Source of the DNA: JANQUM01 sp047630355
GTDB lineage: Bacteria; Bacteroidota; Bacteroidia; Cytophagales; Spirosomataceae
NCBI GenBank assembly: GCA_047630355.1
Contig: JBLHXN010000083.1
Location: forward strand, 1 to 14,512
Length of the DNA: 14,512 nt
Reading direction: 5' to 3'
Position 1 is the first letter of the stretch; every line of letters begins with the position of its first letter. Of this stretch, positions 1-7,036 are shown one piece after another. A program made the position numbers and the translations under genes. The notes below the pieces were generated by a model that was given only the letters and a program-made list of their open reading frames with translations, searched no databases and was not told the origin of the DNA.

Positions 1-654
1 GTGGCGAGATTCAAGCTTTAAGAGATTTGGTCAATAAATTAGGTCTGGTAGATAAGGTGTTCACCGTTGATGCCCTACACACCCAAAAAAAACACTTGAC
101 CTAATTGTATGGGTCGGATGTCACTTTCCTTTCTGGCACAGGTCAAACGGAATGCCCGTAGGTTATGGGAAAACATAGCTCTTTACACCGCTCTTTGTAA
201 ACCAATCTCTACCTGCGAATATTATGATGATAGCCATGGAAGGGAAGTTCACCGCAGGGTTGAACTCTTTGAGAATAAAATAGGTATGCCAACAGGGTGG
301 AATCATATTGAAAGGATTGTCAAGGTTAGAAGGTGGGGCAATAGAGATCAAAAGCAGTTTCATGAAGTCTCTTTTTACATCCTAAGCAAACCGATAAACT
401 CGGCTTTTGAGGTGGCAATGGCAATTCAAAACCACTGGTCAATAGAGAATAAACCACATTGGATAAAAGATGTTAACTTAGGAGAAGATCAGATGAGTAT
501 AAACAACCATAACAGCGTAGCAATAATAGCCTACCTCAACAATATGGCATTAAACACCATCAGAAAGGCTGGATTAGAACCAACAAAAGATACATTCGCT
601 AGAATAACTAATAAAGTAAATAAACTTGCTAAAATGTTGAATATCAGTACATAA
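1..654 (+). pseudogene. ISAs1-family DDE transposase, C-terminal part, frameshifted (copy 1)
   Basis: The longest open frame, from ATG 109 to TAA 654 (181 aa), encodes the back half of the transposase. It includes the family signature NHWSIENKPHW..DVNLGEDQ, whose Glu (codon about 445-447) is the third catalytic residue. Upstream, 1-104 is in a different frame (ending VDALHTQKKHLT then stop) and carries the second catalytic Asp. Two lesions separate the frames: an A8 run at 85-92, also present in copy 2, and a 5-bp tandem duplication CTTTC-CTTTC at 124-133 that only this copy has. A minus-one slip at the A run would therefore not restore the protein, so this copy looks dead. The ATG at 109 is an internal codon, not a natural start. 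Confidence 0.85.
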
Positions 655-673
655 ATAGAACCAATCAGCCCTG
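655..673 (+). repeat. Right terminal inverted repeat of ISAs1-family copy 1
   Basis: Read on the minus strand this begins CAGGGCTGATTGGTTCT. It matches the left end of copy 2 (CAGGGTTGATTGGTTCT) except at base 6 and base 18 of 19. It starts directly after the transposase stop. Two further G:C pairs outside it (GG on both ends) could be part of the repeat or chance. Confidence 0.8.
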
Positions 674-914
674 CCCACAGGAGAAGGGGCAAATAATTCA
701 ACATATTGTTAATGATTTTTGTTATTTTCCATCGCAAAATCAAGAGCCTCTCTGTTTCTTTCGCTTTGTTTTGGTGTTTTGTTTCAGCCATTGGGCTTGC
801 TCTCTCATCTCTTCTAAGGTGGTCGGAGACTGCTTGGATAACTGCATCATGGCTACTGCCGCTCGTTCCCGAAAGGACATTTTGGAGTTCATATTTTATT
901 GATTTTGCATTCAT
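674..914 (-). pseudogene. N-terminal remnant of an accessory protein, truncated next to the IS
   Basis: A frame starting at ATG 914, only 2 nt after the argG stop, reads MNAKSIKYELQNVLSG...HDAVIQAVSDHLRRDE...AETKHQNKAKETE. From memory this resembles the N terminus of a Bacteroidota accessory protein family with a polyvalent-protein, kinase-like C-terminal domain; I could not search it. After ETE the frame turns to non-family sequence. A 2-bp AG surplus in GAGAGG (around 750) would explain this, because the next frame continues ALDFAMENNKNH and then stops. The rest of the gene is missing and the IS right end begins at 673, so the element or a linked deletion removed it. A second open frame on the same strand (ATG near 891, about 50 aa, MNSKMSFRERAAVAMMQ...) overlaps it and could instead be the real small protein. 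Family naming is tentative. Confidence 0.4.
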
Positions 915-916
915 TT

Positions 917-2122
917 TTATTTCTTTTTCCCCTCCGCCAACTCTTTCACCTTCTCATAAATCATGACTTGGTTAGAAGCGATTTTCGAGAAACCACGGAC
1001 ATCGTCGCCGCTCCAGGCGTTGTTCATTTCGCCGTAGCTGCCAAATACCGGAGACATCAAATCGTAATCAGATTTTATACCCATGACCTGAAAAGTTTTC
1101 GGGGCAAGTTGCACCCGCACGTCGCCCGTTACATGGGCTTGGGTGCTTTCCATCATTTTCTCGATGTCCCGCAAAACAGGTTCGTTAAATTGCCCTTCGT
1201 GGAGGTGCATTCCGTACCATTCGGCGAGGTTCTGTTTCCAGTATTGCTGCCATTTGGTAAGTACGTGTTTCTCTAATAAATGGTGGGCTTTGATGATAAT
1301 CAGCGGGGCGGCGGCTTCAAATCCAACCCGTCCTTTAATACCAATAATAGTGTCACCGACATGTATATCCCGCCCGATTCCGTAAACACTTGCTACCTTG
1401 TGTAAGGCACGAATGGCATCCACGGGGTTTTCAAACGTTTCTCCGGCTACGCCTTTGAGCTCTCCTTTTTCAAAAGTAAGCGTAATTTCTTTGGCTTCAG
1501 TTTCGGTTTGTTGGGTCGGGAAAGCGGATTCGGGCAAATAATCCCACGAATTTAAAGTCTCTTTTCCTCCAACAGAAGTTCCCCAAAGGCCTTGATTAAT
1601 GGAGTAAGTTGACTTGTGCCATTCCCGCACAACACCTTTAGATTTCAGAAACTCAATTTCGTCTTCCCGCGATAATTTCAAATCCCGAATTGGCGTGATA
1701 ATTTCGGCTTCGGGAACGATAATTCGGAACGCCATATCAAAACGCACCTGATCATTTCCGGCTCCGGTACTTCCGTGGGCAATGGCATTGGCTCCGAGTT
1801 CTTTGGCGTATTCGGCTACTGCCATTGCCTGAAAAATCCGCTCGGCACTTACCGAAAGAGGGTACGTATTATTTTTGAGAATATTTCCGTAAATCAAAAA
1901 TCGGATGCACTCTTGGTAGTATTTATCCGCAACGTGAGCAACGTAATGGCTTTTTACACCCAATTCGTAGGCTTTTTTCTCAACATCCGCCATCTCGGCT
2001 TCGGTAAAACCGCCCGTATCCACGAGTATGGAATGTACTTCCATGCCCTTTTCTTCGGTCAGGTATTTTACACAAAATGAGGTATCAAGCCCTCCGCTGT
2101 AAGCTAAAACTACTTTTTTCAA
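917..2122 (-). CDS. argG: Argininosuccinate synthase
   Basis: This enzyme (EC 6.3.4.5) joins citrulline and aspartate using ATP, giving argininosuccinate, AMP and pyrophosphate in the cytoplasmic arginine pathway. The 401-residue product has the N-terminal ATP pyrophosphatase loop AYSGGLDTS (residues 7-15) and the family motif GSTGAGNDQVRFD (117-129). Its length is normal and it looks intact. The start is TTG at 2120-2122: the protein begins KKVVLAYSGG at the usual family position, no in-frame ATG lies between it and the promoter, and the promoter -7 box is about 29 nt upstream. No other arginine gene is in the window. The only downstream partner is the broken remnant at 674-914, so argG seems to be expressed alone here. 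Confidence 0.97.
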   Translation of the reverse strand: MKKVVLAYSGGLDTSFCVKYLTEEKGMEVHSILVDTGGFTEAEMADVEKKAYELGVKSHYVAHVADKYYQECIRFLIYGNILKNNTYPLSVSAERIFQAMAVAEYAKELGANAIAHGSTGAGNDQVRFDMAFRIIVPEAEIITPIRDLKLSREDEIEFLKSKGVVREWHKSTYSINQGLWGTSVGGKETLNSWDYLPESAFPTQQTETEAKEITLTFEKGELKGVAGETFENPVDAIRALHKVASVYGIGRDIHVGDTIIGIKGRVGFEAAAPLIIIKAHHLLEKHVLTKWQQYWKQNLAEWYGMHLHEGQFNEPVLRDIEKMMESTQAHVTGDVRVQLAPKTFQVMGIKSDYDLMSPVFGSYGEMNNAWSGDDVRGFSKIASNQVMIYEKVKELAEGKKK

Positions 2123-2150
2123 GGTGCTGTAATTAATGGTTCAGAAAGTA

Positions 2151-2178
2151 CAAAGTTAACGAACGAATAACCGTTCAA
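2151..2178 (-). promoter_or_regulatory. Bacteroidota-type promoter for argG
   Basis: On the minus strand a TTG (2176-2178) is followed after 17 nt by TAACTTTG (2151-2158), an exact match to the TAnnTTTG -7 consensus of the phylum's primary sigma factor. Transcription would start around 2144, leaving a leader of only about 20 nt before the TTG start codon. There is no Shine-Dalgarno sequence, which is usual in this group. Confidence 0.7.
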
Positions 2179-2194
2179 AAATGATTTCGGATAT

Positions 2195-2227
2195 AAAAAA
2201 ACGGGAAGTAGCCAAGCCTTTCCCGTT
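2195..2227 (-). terminator. Rho-independent terminator after the DUF2480 gene
   Basis: Read on the minus strand, an 8-bp perfect stem AACGGGAA/TTCCCGTT with a 12-nt loop runs straight into seven T residues. It lies about 37 nt beyond the stop of the DUF2480 gene and upstream of the argG promoter, so it separates the two transcripts. Confidence 0.85.
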
Positions 2228-2263
2228 ATAATCTCTAAAAACTTCTACACGCTATTCTTGCAC

Positions 2264-2776
2264 TCAACCTCGTGGTTTCTTATAAAGTGGTACCGTACTA
2301 CATGGTTCGCCAAACATCATGCTCTTTACGTAAGGTTGTAGTTTACGGGTCACCTCCACGTAAGTATTCGTAGGAATGGGTAATTCTCCGCAACCTTTCA
2401 CTACGACTCGTTTGTCAAGAAAATCACTAAAGTCAACTTTCTCCAAAACTTCGTCAAATAGTTTTTTCTCAAGATCATCAAGACTTCCGAAAATAACGCA
2501 GTTGGCGTACGGTTCGAGTTTGAGCGTCAAAAGCATGTACGCCCATATTGGGATGATGGCATCTTCGCTGCACGTAATGGCTACGTTTTTGCCTTCGTAT
2601 TGTGTCCAGTCGTGACCTTTCAAAAAATCACGAAAATCTTTCTCTTTCAGAATCATTCCCATAAAAAGATTATCCTTCAAATCGTAAATGATTCGTTCTC
2701 CTCTGTGATAATATTCAGCCAAATCAAAAGTTATCAGACCACTGGTGACTACTCTGTTTACAATTGCCTCTTCCAT
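2264..2776 (-). CDS. DUF2480 family protein
   Basis: A 170-residue protein of the DUF2480 family, found almost only in Bacteroidota and without an assigned function. It begins MEEAIVNRVVTSGLITFDLAEYY and shows the conserved features I associate with the family: the N-terminal NRV..SGL.TFDL.E stretch, a central DW..Y.GK.VAI.CS..AI.P.WAYML segment (about residues 56-82) and the cysteine-containing VVVKGCGELPIP near the C terminus. No signal peptide or membrane span is visible, so it is probably cytoplasmic. Two Cys residues (in CSEDAI and KGCGE) might bind a ligand or metal, which is inference only. It is a single-gene unit with its own terminator. Start at ATG 2776. Confidence 0.88.
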   Translation of the reverse strand: MEEAIVNRVVTSGLITFDLAEYYHRGERIIYDLKDNLFMGMILKEKDFRDFLKGHDWTQYEGKNVAITCSEDAIIPIWAYMLLTLKLEPYANCVIFGSLDDLEKKLFDEVLEKVDFSDFLDKRVVVKGCGELPIPTNTYVEVTRKLQPYVKSMMFGEPCSTVPLYKKPRG

Positions 2777-2844
2777 ATTTTTTAAATTTTCAAATTCAAG
2801 GTTATATAAAGCTATTTTTAGCCTATCTCCTACTTTGCCTAACG

Positions 2845-3765
2845 TTAATCAACTTCCAAAGGTTTATCGTCATCGATATCAGTAAATTCAGTTTCGATAT
2901 TCTTTATAAATACGACCGGATTATTTACGTAAAAAGTGTGCACCAACGCGTAGTTCCAGTTTTTAACAAAAGCACGCCCGAAGACCATAGACTGCTGAAC
3001 AATAATCATCAACAAAATGGTAAATTCGCCCCGCATTCCGATGATAGAATCTATCAGCATATATACCAATACGACTGAAATACCCGCTCCTAAGATAAGC
3101 CAATAAAGCCCTACCGTTTTGAAGTTCTTAAAAACATAAGAGACTCCACTTCCGAAGCCCGTAACTGGATTCAATTGCCTGTTTTCAAAAATTAGGTAGC
3201 GGGCATAATCACTGATAACGGTTAGGACGCTAAACATGAAAATCAAAATCGTCAAAGGCGGTATCATCCATAAAATATATTCCCGCTCGCTCCCACCTTC
3301 CGCAATATTTACGAAGGCGAAAATTAAGATTCCCGAAAAGGCTAAGATGAAAATTCCGATAAGAAAAACGATAATCGCCAACAGCCAGTACTTCCCGAAA
3401 AGCGAAAGACCAGATTTTAAAAACTTTTTGAACCGAAATTCCGAGCCCCCGTACTTGTACTGATGAAAAATTCCGCCCGTGATAAAGACGTTTACAAAGT
3501 AATATAGTCCACCCAAAGCAAGTGCGGAAAGCATTACCGGAGTAAAAGTACTCCCGTGGACCCGCATAAAATCTGAGAAAACCATGTAATCAAAATCAGC
3601 AATCAATTGATTAAGAACAATACTCCCGCCCGCTTCAGTTATGAGAATTTTGTAGAAAAATGACATCACCACCAACCCAAATACGAAGTTTAAAGCGTAA
3701 GTCAGGAACAGTAAAATACGGTTTTCTAAAGTCAGGCGAAACGACTTCGCTAATAGTTTGAACAT
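2845..3765 (-). CDS. Six-span integral membrane protein of unknown function
   Basis: A 306-residue protein with six strong hydrophobic segments at about residues 17-38, 74-98, 126-152, 163-185, 218-242 and 248-266, and an acidic C-terminal tail (TEFTDIDDDKPLEVD). There is no cleavable signal peptide: the N terminus MFKLLAKSFRLTLENR is basic and amphipathic, pointing to a cytoplasmic N terminus. The layout resembles uncharacterised DUF4013-like or glycerophosphodiesterase membrane-domain-like proteins, but I see no catalytic motif and assign no function. It lies 65 nt downstream of the DUF4230 gene on the same strand and may be cotranscribed with it. Start at ATG 3765. Confidence 0.85.
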   Translation of the reverse strand: MFKLLAKSFRLTLENRILLFLTYALNFVFGLVVMSFFYKILITEAGGSIVLNQLIADFDYMVFSDFMRVHGSTFTPVMLSALALGGLYYFVNVFITGGIFHQYKYGGSEFRFKKFLKSGLSLFGKYWLLAIIVFLIGIFILAFSGILIFAFVNIAEGGSEREYILWMIPPLTILIFMFSVLTVISDYARYLIFENRQLNPVTGFGSGVSYVFKNFKTVGLYWLILGAGISVVLVYMLIDSIIGMRGEFTILLMIIVQQSMVFGRAFVKNWNYALVHTFYVNNPVVFIKNIETEFTDIDDDKPLEVD

Positions 3766-3830
3766 TTACTCAGAGATTTCTTATTAAATAATATTTCCAC
3801 AAACTACTAAAATTGACTTAAGTACTACTT

Positions 3831-4436
3831 TTACCTCGGTCTGCTTAGTTCCGCCGTCATTCCGTAACGCAATATCACATGCTTTCCGGTCAGGTTTTCA
3901 AACAGGGGTTTTAGCACCAATTCGGCGTTCTTCTTTGTTTGTTCCAAAATACCAGATTGCAACGCCGTTTCGTAGATTTGATCTTCCGCTCGTTTGTACG
4001 CTTCATCAAGTAGCAATTGCTCATTCATGAAAGCATATTCTGTGTGGTATATTTTGGATTTCCGGTGATCAATTTTGTAATTACAAAGGTTCGGGTCGGG
4101 CATTCGTATAATCAGCGTATCGCCTTTTACCGATATATTATCCGTCGTGATTTTTTGCAAATCTATGCAGCCAATAGCTTCGCCCTGCACAATCAATATT
4201 GCTTTTGGGTCCGGGAGAAAATCTCTCGTCAGCTTTTGTTCCACCACATCTTTAAACGTATATTTTGCCAACTCTACTTGCCCAAGAGTTTGCATTTTTT
4301 CGAGAACAATATTATGCGTGGTTTCAACTTCATTAATTCCAAATATATCAAAAGAGCCTACCTTTTTCCAAAGGTAAAACCCGCCCAAGAGCAACAACCC
4401 AATAATAAGCAACCTGATAAGTAATCGCATCATCAA
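3831..4436 (-). CDS. DUF4230 domain protein, membrane-anchored
   Basis: A 201-residue protein with one N-terminal hydrophobic anchor (about residues 4-23) followed by a soluble domain, probably facing the periplasm. The segment TTHNIVLEKMQTLGQVELAKYTF (about 39-61) is the hallmark start of DUF4230, a family of unknown function common in Bacteroidota and Firmicutes. The rest (VQGEAIGCIDLQKI..D.I..KGDTL.I.MPDP) also fits. Three consecutive Met codons open the frame (4436, 4433, 4430), so the exact start is uncertain by two residues. It is divergent from the cupin-like gene across 132 bp and is followed by the six-span membrane gene. Confidence 0.87.
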   Translation of the reverse strand: MMMRLLIRLLIIGLLLLGGFYLWKKVGSFDIFGINEVETTHNIVLEKMQTLGQVELAKYTFKDVVEQKLTRDFLPDPKAILIVQGEAIGCIDLQKITTDNISVKGDTLIIRMPDPNLCNYKIDHRKSKIYHTEYAFMNEQLLLDEAYKRAEDQIYETALQSGILEQTKKNAELVLKPLFENLTGKHVILRYGMTAELSRPR

Positions 4437-4480
4437 TTATTTTAAATGTGGTCTAGTAACGCTAAAAAAGAATAAAATAT

Positions 4481-4508
4481 CACAATTACTGAAATTAAAA
4501 TAGTTCAA
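4481..4508 (-). promoter_or_regulatory. Possible promoter for the DUF4230 gene
   Basis: On the minus strand TTG (4506-4508), a 17-nt spacer and TAATTGTG (4481-4488) match the Bacteroidota promoter pattern with one mismatch in the -7 box. It lies 45 nt before the first ATG. The AT-rich surroundings make a chance match possible. Confidence 0.4.
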
Positions 4509-4568
4509 TTTGCGTTTCGATAATAAAATGAAAGCTATAATAAGTGTTAACTTTAATAAGTTACCGCA

Positions 4569-5417
4569 ATGATATTAAAACAAATTGACAGACGTACCGG
4601 ATTAACAAGAGAGGAGTTCATCGAGAACTATCTTAAGCCAAAGCGTCCTGTAATATTTACAGACTTAGTAAAAGACTGGCCCGCCGCCCAGAAATGGTCG
4701 TTTGAATGGCTTCAAGCTAATCACGGCGATTTGGAAGTGCCTCTAATAGATAAGAATTACCACGATCCGAAGAAGTATTTCCAGATAGCCAAGACTATGA
4801 AGCTTGGGGAATATCTGGACTTGATAAAATCCAACGAACCGATAGATTTACGTATATTCCTATTCGACATCTTTAAGAAGATTCCTCAACTTGCTGATGA
4901 CATTCGGTATCCAACCATTATGGACGGATTCATCAAAAGTTACAAATTTGTCTTTTTTGGCGGTCGGGATTCTGTCACCAATTTACATTACGATATGGAT
5001 TGCTCAAACGTATTTTTGACGCAGTTTCAAACTCGTAAAAAGGTGATTCTTTTCTCACCGGAAGAAAGCAAAAAACTCTACCACCATCCGTTTACGGTAA
5101 TGAGCCATTTTGACCCGGAAAACCCTGATTTTGATAGATTCCCAGCTGCAAAAGAATTGACTGGCTACGAAGCAACAATCGGACACGGAGAAACAGTATT
5201 TATGCCAAGCCTGTGGTGGCATCATATCCGCTACATTGATGGTGGGTTCAGCTTGGCACTTCGGGCAAATGATTCTATGTTTACCTTCGTAAAAGGGGGT
5301 TATAATTTAGCTCGTCATCAGATTGTTGACCGCGGCATGACCAAACTCTTGGGCGAAAAGTGGAAAAGCTGGAAAGAAGAAAAAGCGGCAAAACGAGCAC
5401 TGGAAGTAGTGGTGTAA
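4569..5417 (+). CDS. Cupin-like (JmjC/FIH-type) Fe(II)/2-oxoglutarate dioxygenase candidate
   Basis: A 282-residue cytosolic protein of the cupin_8/JmjC-like fold. Members use Fe(II) and 2-oxoglutarate to hydroxylate proteins or small molecules; the substrate here is unknown. The metal-binding facial triad is visible: H140 and D142 in NLHYDMD, and a distal His in PSLWWHHIRYI (H218 or H219), in the same setting as human FIH. The N-terminal part R..LTREEFIENYLKPKRPVIF is the usual entry into this family. Family length is normal and nothing is missing. It is monocistronic, divergent from the DUF4230 gene and about 100 bp upstream of the Crp-like gene. Start at ATG 4569; no upstream in-frame alternative is better. 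Confidence 0.88.
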   Translation: MILKQIDRRTGLTREEFIENYLKPKRPVIFTDLVKDWPAAQKWSFEWLQANHGDLEVPLIDKNYHDPKKYFQIAKTMKLGEYLDLIKSNEPIDLRIFLFDIFKKIPQLADDIRYPTIMDGFIKSYKFVFFGGRDSVTNLHYDMDCSNVFLTQFQTRKKVILFSPEESKKLYHHPFTVMSHFDPENPDFDRFPAAKELTGYEATIGHGETVFMPSLWWHHIRYIDGGFSLALRANDSMFTFVKGGYNLARHQIVDRGMTKLLGEKWKSWKEEKAAKRALEVVV

Positions 5418-5517
5418 ATTCGCAAAGCTTAATTTATCTTGTACCTCGTTACTTCTTCAGGCATTTATTTGAGAATACTCCATTTTCATAGAAAAAGGTT
5501 GTTGAACTTATAATATT

Positions 5518-6096
5518 ATGGAAAACGAGTTAGTAAAATATATCTCAAAATACATGGAGTTGCCGGTTGAGCTTAAATCGGTAATCATTGAGAGTACAGT
5601 TATCCAGCATTATAAAAAAGGCAAAATTCTTTTAACAGCAGACCAATTCTCCAAGGAAGGCTTTCTGGTATTGAAAGGTTGCATACGAGATTATATCGTT
5701 CAGGACGGAGAAGAGAAAACCATTAATTTTTACACGGAAGAGCAGCCGGTTACGGTCGTTAATTACGGTAAAAACATCCCGTCGGGGCATTACTTAGAGT
5801 GCGTTGAGGATACGACGGTAAGCGTAGGCACCCCCGAGCACGAAGCTGAAATGCTCAAAAAACACCCGCAGTTTGATACGGTTTGTCGGATAATTTCGGA
5901 GGTGATGATGGCAAACCTGCAAACTCATTTCACTGACTATAGGCTCATGACTTCCGAGGAGCGGTACCTGAATTTCATCAAGACCCACCCGGAGTTAGTG
6001 CAAAAAGTACCCCAATATCAAATTGCCAGTTACCTGGGAATGACACCAGAGTCTTTGAGCCGTTTACGGAAAAGACTTTCCAAAAAAACTGTCTGA
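5518..6096 (+). CDS. Crp/Fnr-fold transcriptional regulator
   Basis: A 192-residue regulator with an N-terminal cyclic-nucleotide-binding-like beta-roll (about 25-110), a dimerisation helix (about 118-145) and a C-terminal helix-turn-helix (about 164-187, VPQYQIASYLGMTPESLSRLRKRL). The beta-roll lacks the FGE...RxA phosphate-binding cassette of true cAMP receptors and the N-terminal Cys cluster of FNR, so it probably senses something other than cAMP, or no small ligand. Such short Crp-like proteins are abundant in Bacteroidota and often act on the adjacent gene. Here the next gene, a predicted outer-membrane protein with its own promoter-like box, follows after 83 bp on the same strand and is the natural target candidate. 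Start at ATG 5518. Confidence 0.9.
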   Translation: MENELVKYISKYMELPVELKSVIIESTVIQHYKKGKILLTADQFSKEGFLVLKGCIRDYIVQDGEEKTINFYTEEQPVTVVNYGKNIPSGHYLECVEDTTVSVGTPEHEAEMLKKHPQFDTVCRIISEVMMANLQTHFTDYRLMTSEERYLNFIKTHPELVQKVPQYQIASYLGMTPESLSRLRKRLSKKTV

Positions 6097-6144
6097 GAAA
6101 TCATTTCTTACCCAACGTCAATGAGTTAAGGCTTCCACCCTTCA

Positions 6145-6152
6145 TAGATTTG
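6145..6152 (+). promoter_or_regulatory. -7 promoter box for the beta-barrel gene
   Basis: TAGATTTG matches TAnnTTTG exactly and sits 27 nt before ATG 6180. No good TTG lies at the matching -33 distance, which would suit a promoter that needs an activator such as the Crp-like protein encoded just upstream. The box overlaps the TTG at 6150, which argues against starting the gene there. Confidence 0.45.
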
Positions 6153-6179
6153 TGTTTTCAAATACTAAAGACACAAATT

Positions 6180-6806
6180 ATGAAAAAGCTACTTTTATTA
6201 CTGCCCGTTCTGTTTATCATGAGCACAGATTTGCTTCACGCCCAAAAGAAGAAGAAAAGTGAAGCTCCGTATCACAAGTTTTTTGTGGGAAGCTCGGCGT
6301 TTATACTGGCAAACCTCAACACGAAAGACAACAACCCGCCCAACTACTATCAACTCAATATTGGCTACCGTATCACCCCGCAAGATGTCGTTTCTATCGA
6401 AGCCAAAACGTGGAAATACGGCTGGCCGCTTGGTGTCCCGTACGGAGATTCTTTTGAAGCGGAAGGAGAAGGCTTTCCGGGATACGTTCGGTCGCACGGC
6501 GTTGCACTTGCTTACCAACGCTTTTTGTGGAAAGGCCTTTACACCGCTATCCACGCCATGAATTCCTCCCAAAAGTATTACGACGAAGATAATGTCAAAA
6601 TACAGAACGGATACCAATTATTTATGACGTATCGGCTGGGTTATCACATCCCATTATTCAACAATCGATTTTTTATTGAACCAGGAGTTGCTCTGACGCA
6701 CCGCCCCATTGAGACTAACCAGCCAGAAGGGTTTAAGGTAGTGAATGACAAATGGCCAAACACTTTCTTTCCCGAGCCAGGACTACACTTTGGAATGAAA
6801 TTCTAA
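6180..6806 (+). CDS. Predicted outer-membrane beta-barrel protein, unknown function
   Basis: A 208-residue exported protein. Residues 1-22 (MKKLLLLLPVLFIMSTDLLHAQ) form a clear signal peptide with likely cleavage before the Gln. The mature part alternates polar and aromatic residues in short strands (YYQLNIGYRI, GVALAYQRFLW, YQLFMTYRLGYHI, RFFIEPGVALTH) and ends in Phe (GLHFGMKF), as expected of a small beta-barrel inserted by the BAM machinery. I do not recognise a named family. An in-frame TTG at 6150 would add ten residues in front of the signal peptide and overlaps a promoter box, so ATG 6180 is preferred. It follows the Crp-like regulator and is closed by a hairpin at 6820-6837. Confidence 0.78.
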   Translation: MKKLLLLLPVLFIMSTDLLHAQKKKKSEAPYHKFFVGSSAFILANLNTKDNNPPNYYQLNIGYRITPQDVVSIEAKTWKYGWPLGVPYGDSFEAEGEGFPGYVRSHGVALAYQRFLWKGLYTAIHAMNSSQKYYDEDNVKIQNGYQLFMTYRLGYHIPLFNNRFFIEPGVALTHRPIETNQPEGFKVVNDKWPNTFFPEPGLHFGMKF

Positions 6807-6819
6807 CAATCAGAAAAAA

Positions 6820-6837
6820 TCCTGATACTTATCGGGA
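6820..6837 (+). terminator. Palindromic hairpin after the beta-barrel gene
   Basis: TCCTGATACTTATCGGGA forms an 8-bp stem (one G:T pair) with a 2-nt loop, 13 nt after the stop. It is a diverged relative of the CCGATAGCTATCGG palindromes at 9055 and 11631. No T tract follows closely, so termination is probable but not certain. Confidence 0.45.
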
Positions 6838-7036
6838 AGAAAAAGAGCAAGGAATCAATTATACTTATCACGTTTTCTTACCAAGAACACTTGATTTTTA
6901 TTTGCTTTCATTTTTTATTGAATCTCTTGTCTCTTGTCTAAAACCTCACATCTGTTTGCAGAAATGAAAACTAAATTATCAACGCTCTGAATTATCGTAC
7001 TTTTCAATATGCTATTTGCTGATAAGTACTCATTTA

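Larger units (their letters stand above)
1..673 (+). mobile_element. ISAs1-family insertion sequence, copy 1 (right-hand part)
   Basis: This is the right part of an ISAs1-family element whose left part lies outside the window. It holds the C-terminal half of the transposase and ends in an inverted repeat at 655-673 that pairs with the left repeat of copy 2 (13732-13750) at 17 of 19 positions. Joining the left part of copy 2 to this part gives a full element of about 1.17 kb, normal for the family. Positions 1-283 match 14235-14512 with only two substitutions and a 5-bp insertion here. A target duplication cannot be tested because the other end of this copy is not in view. Confidence 0.88.

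Noticed and set aside
85..133. Stop and frame changes in copy 1 as evidence of recoded stop codons
   Set aside because: The changes are explained by an A8 run and a 5-bp duplication; intact genes in the window use standard stops.
899..1276. Plus-strand open frames inside argG (899-1276, 1143-1385, 1775-2080)
   Set aside because: They are antisense shadows of a well-conserved gene and resemble no protein family.
2764..3078. Plus-strand frame over the end of the membrane protein gene
   Set aside because: Shadow of the minus-strand gene; no start context and implausible composition.
6198..6617. Frames opposite and offset to the beta-barrel gene (6198-6617 minus, 6259-6561 plus)
   Set aside because: The barrel frame has a signal peptide and C-terminal Phe; the others have no features.
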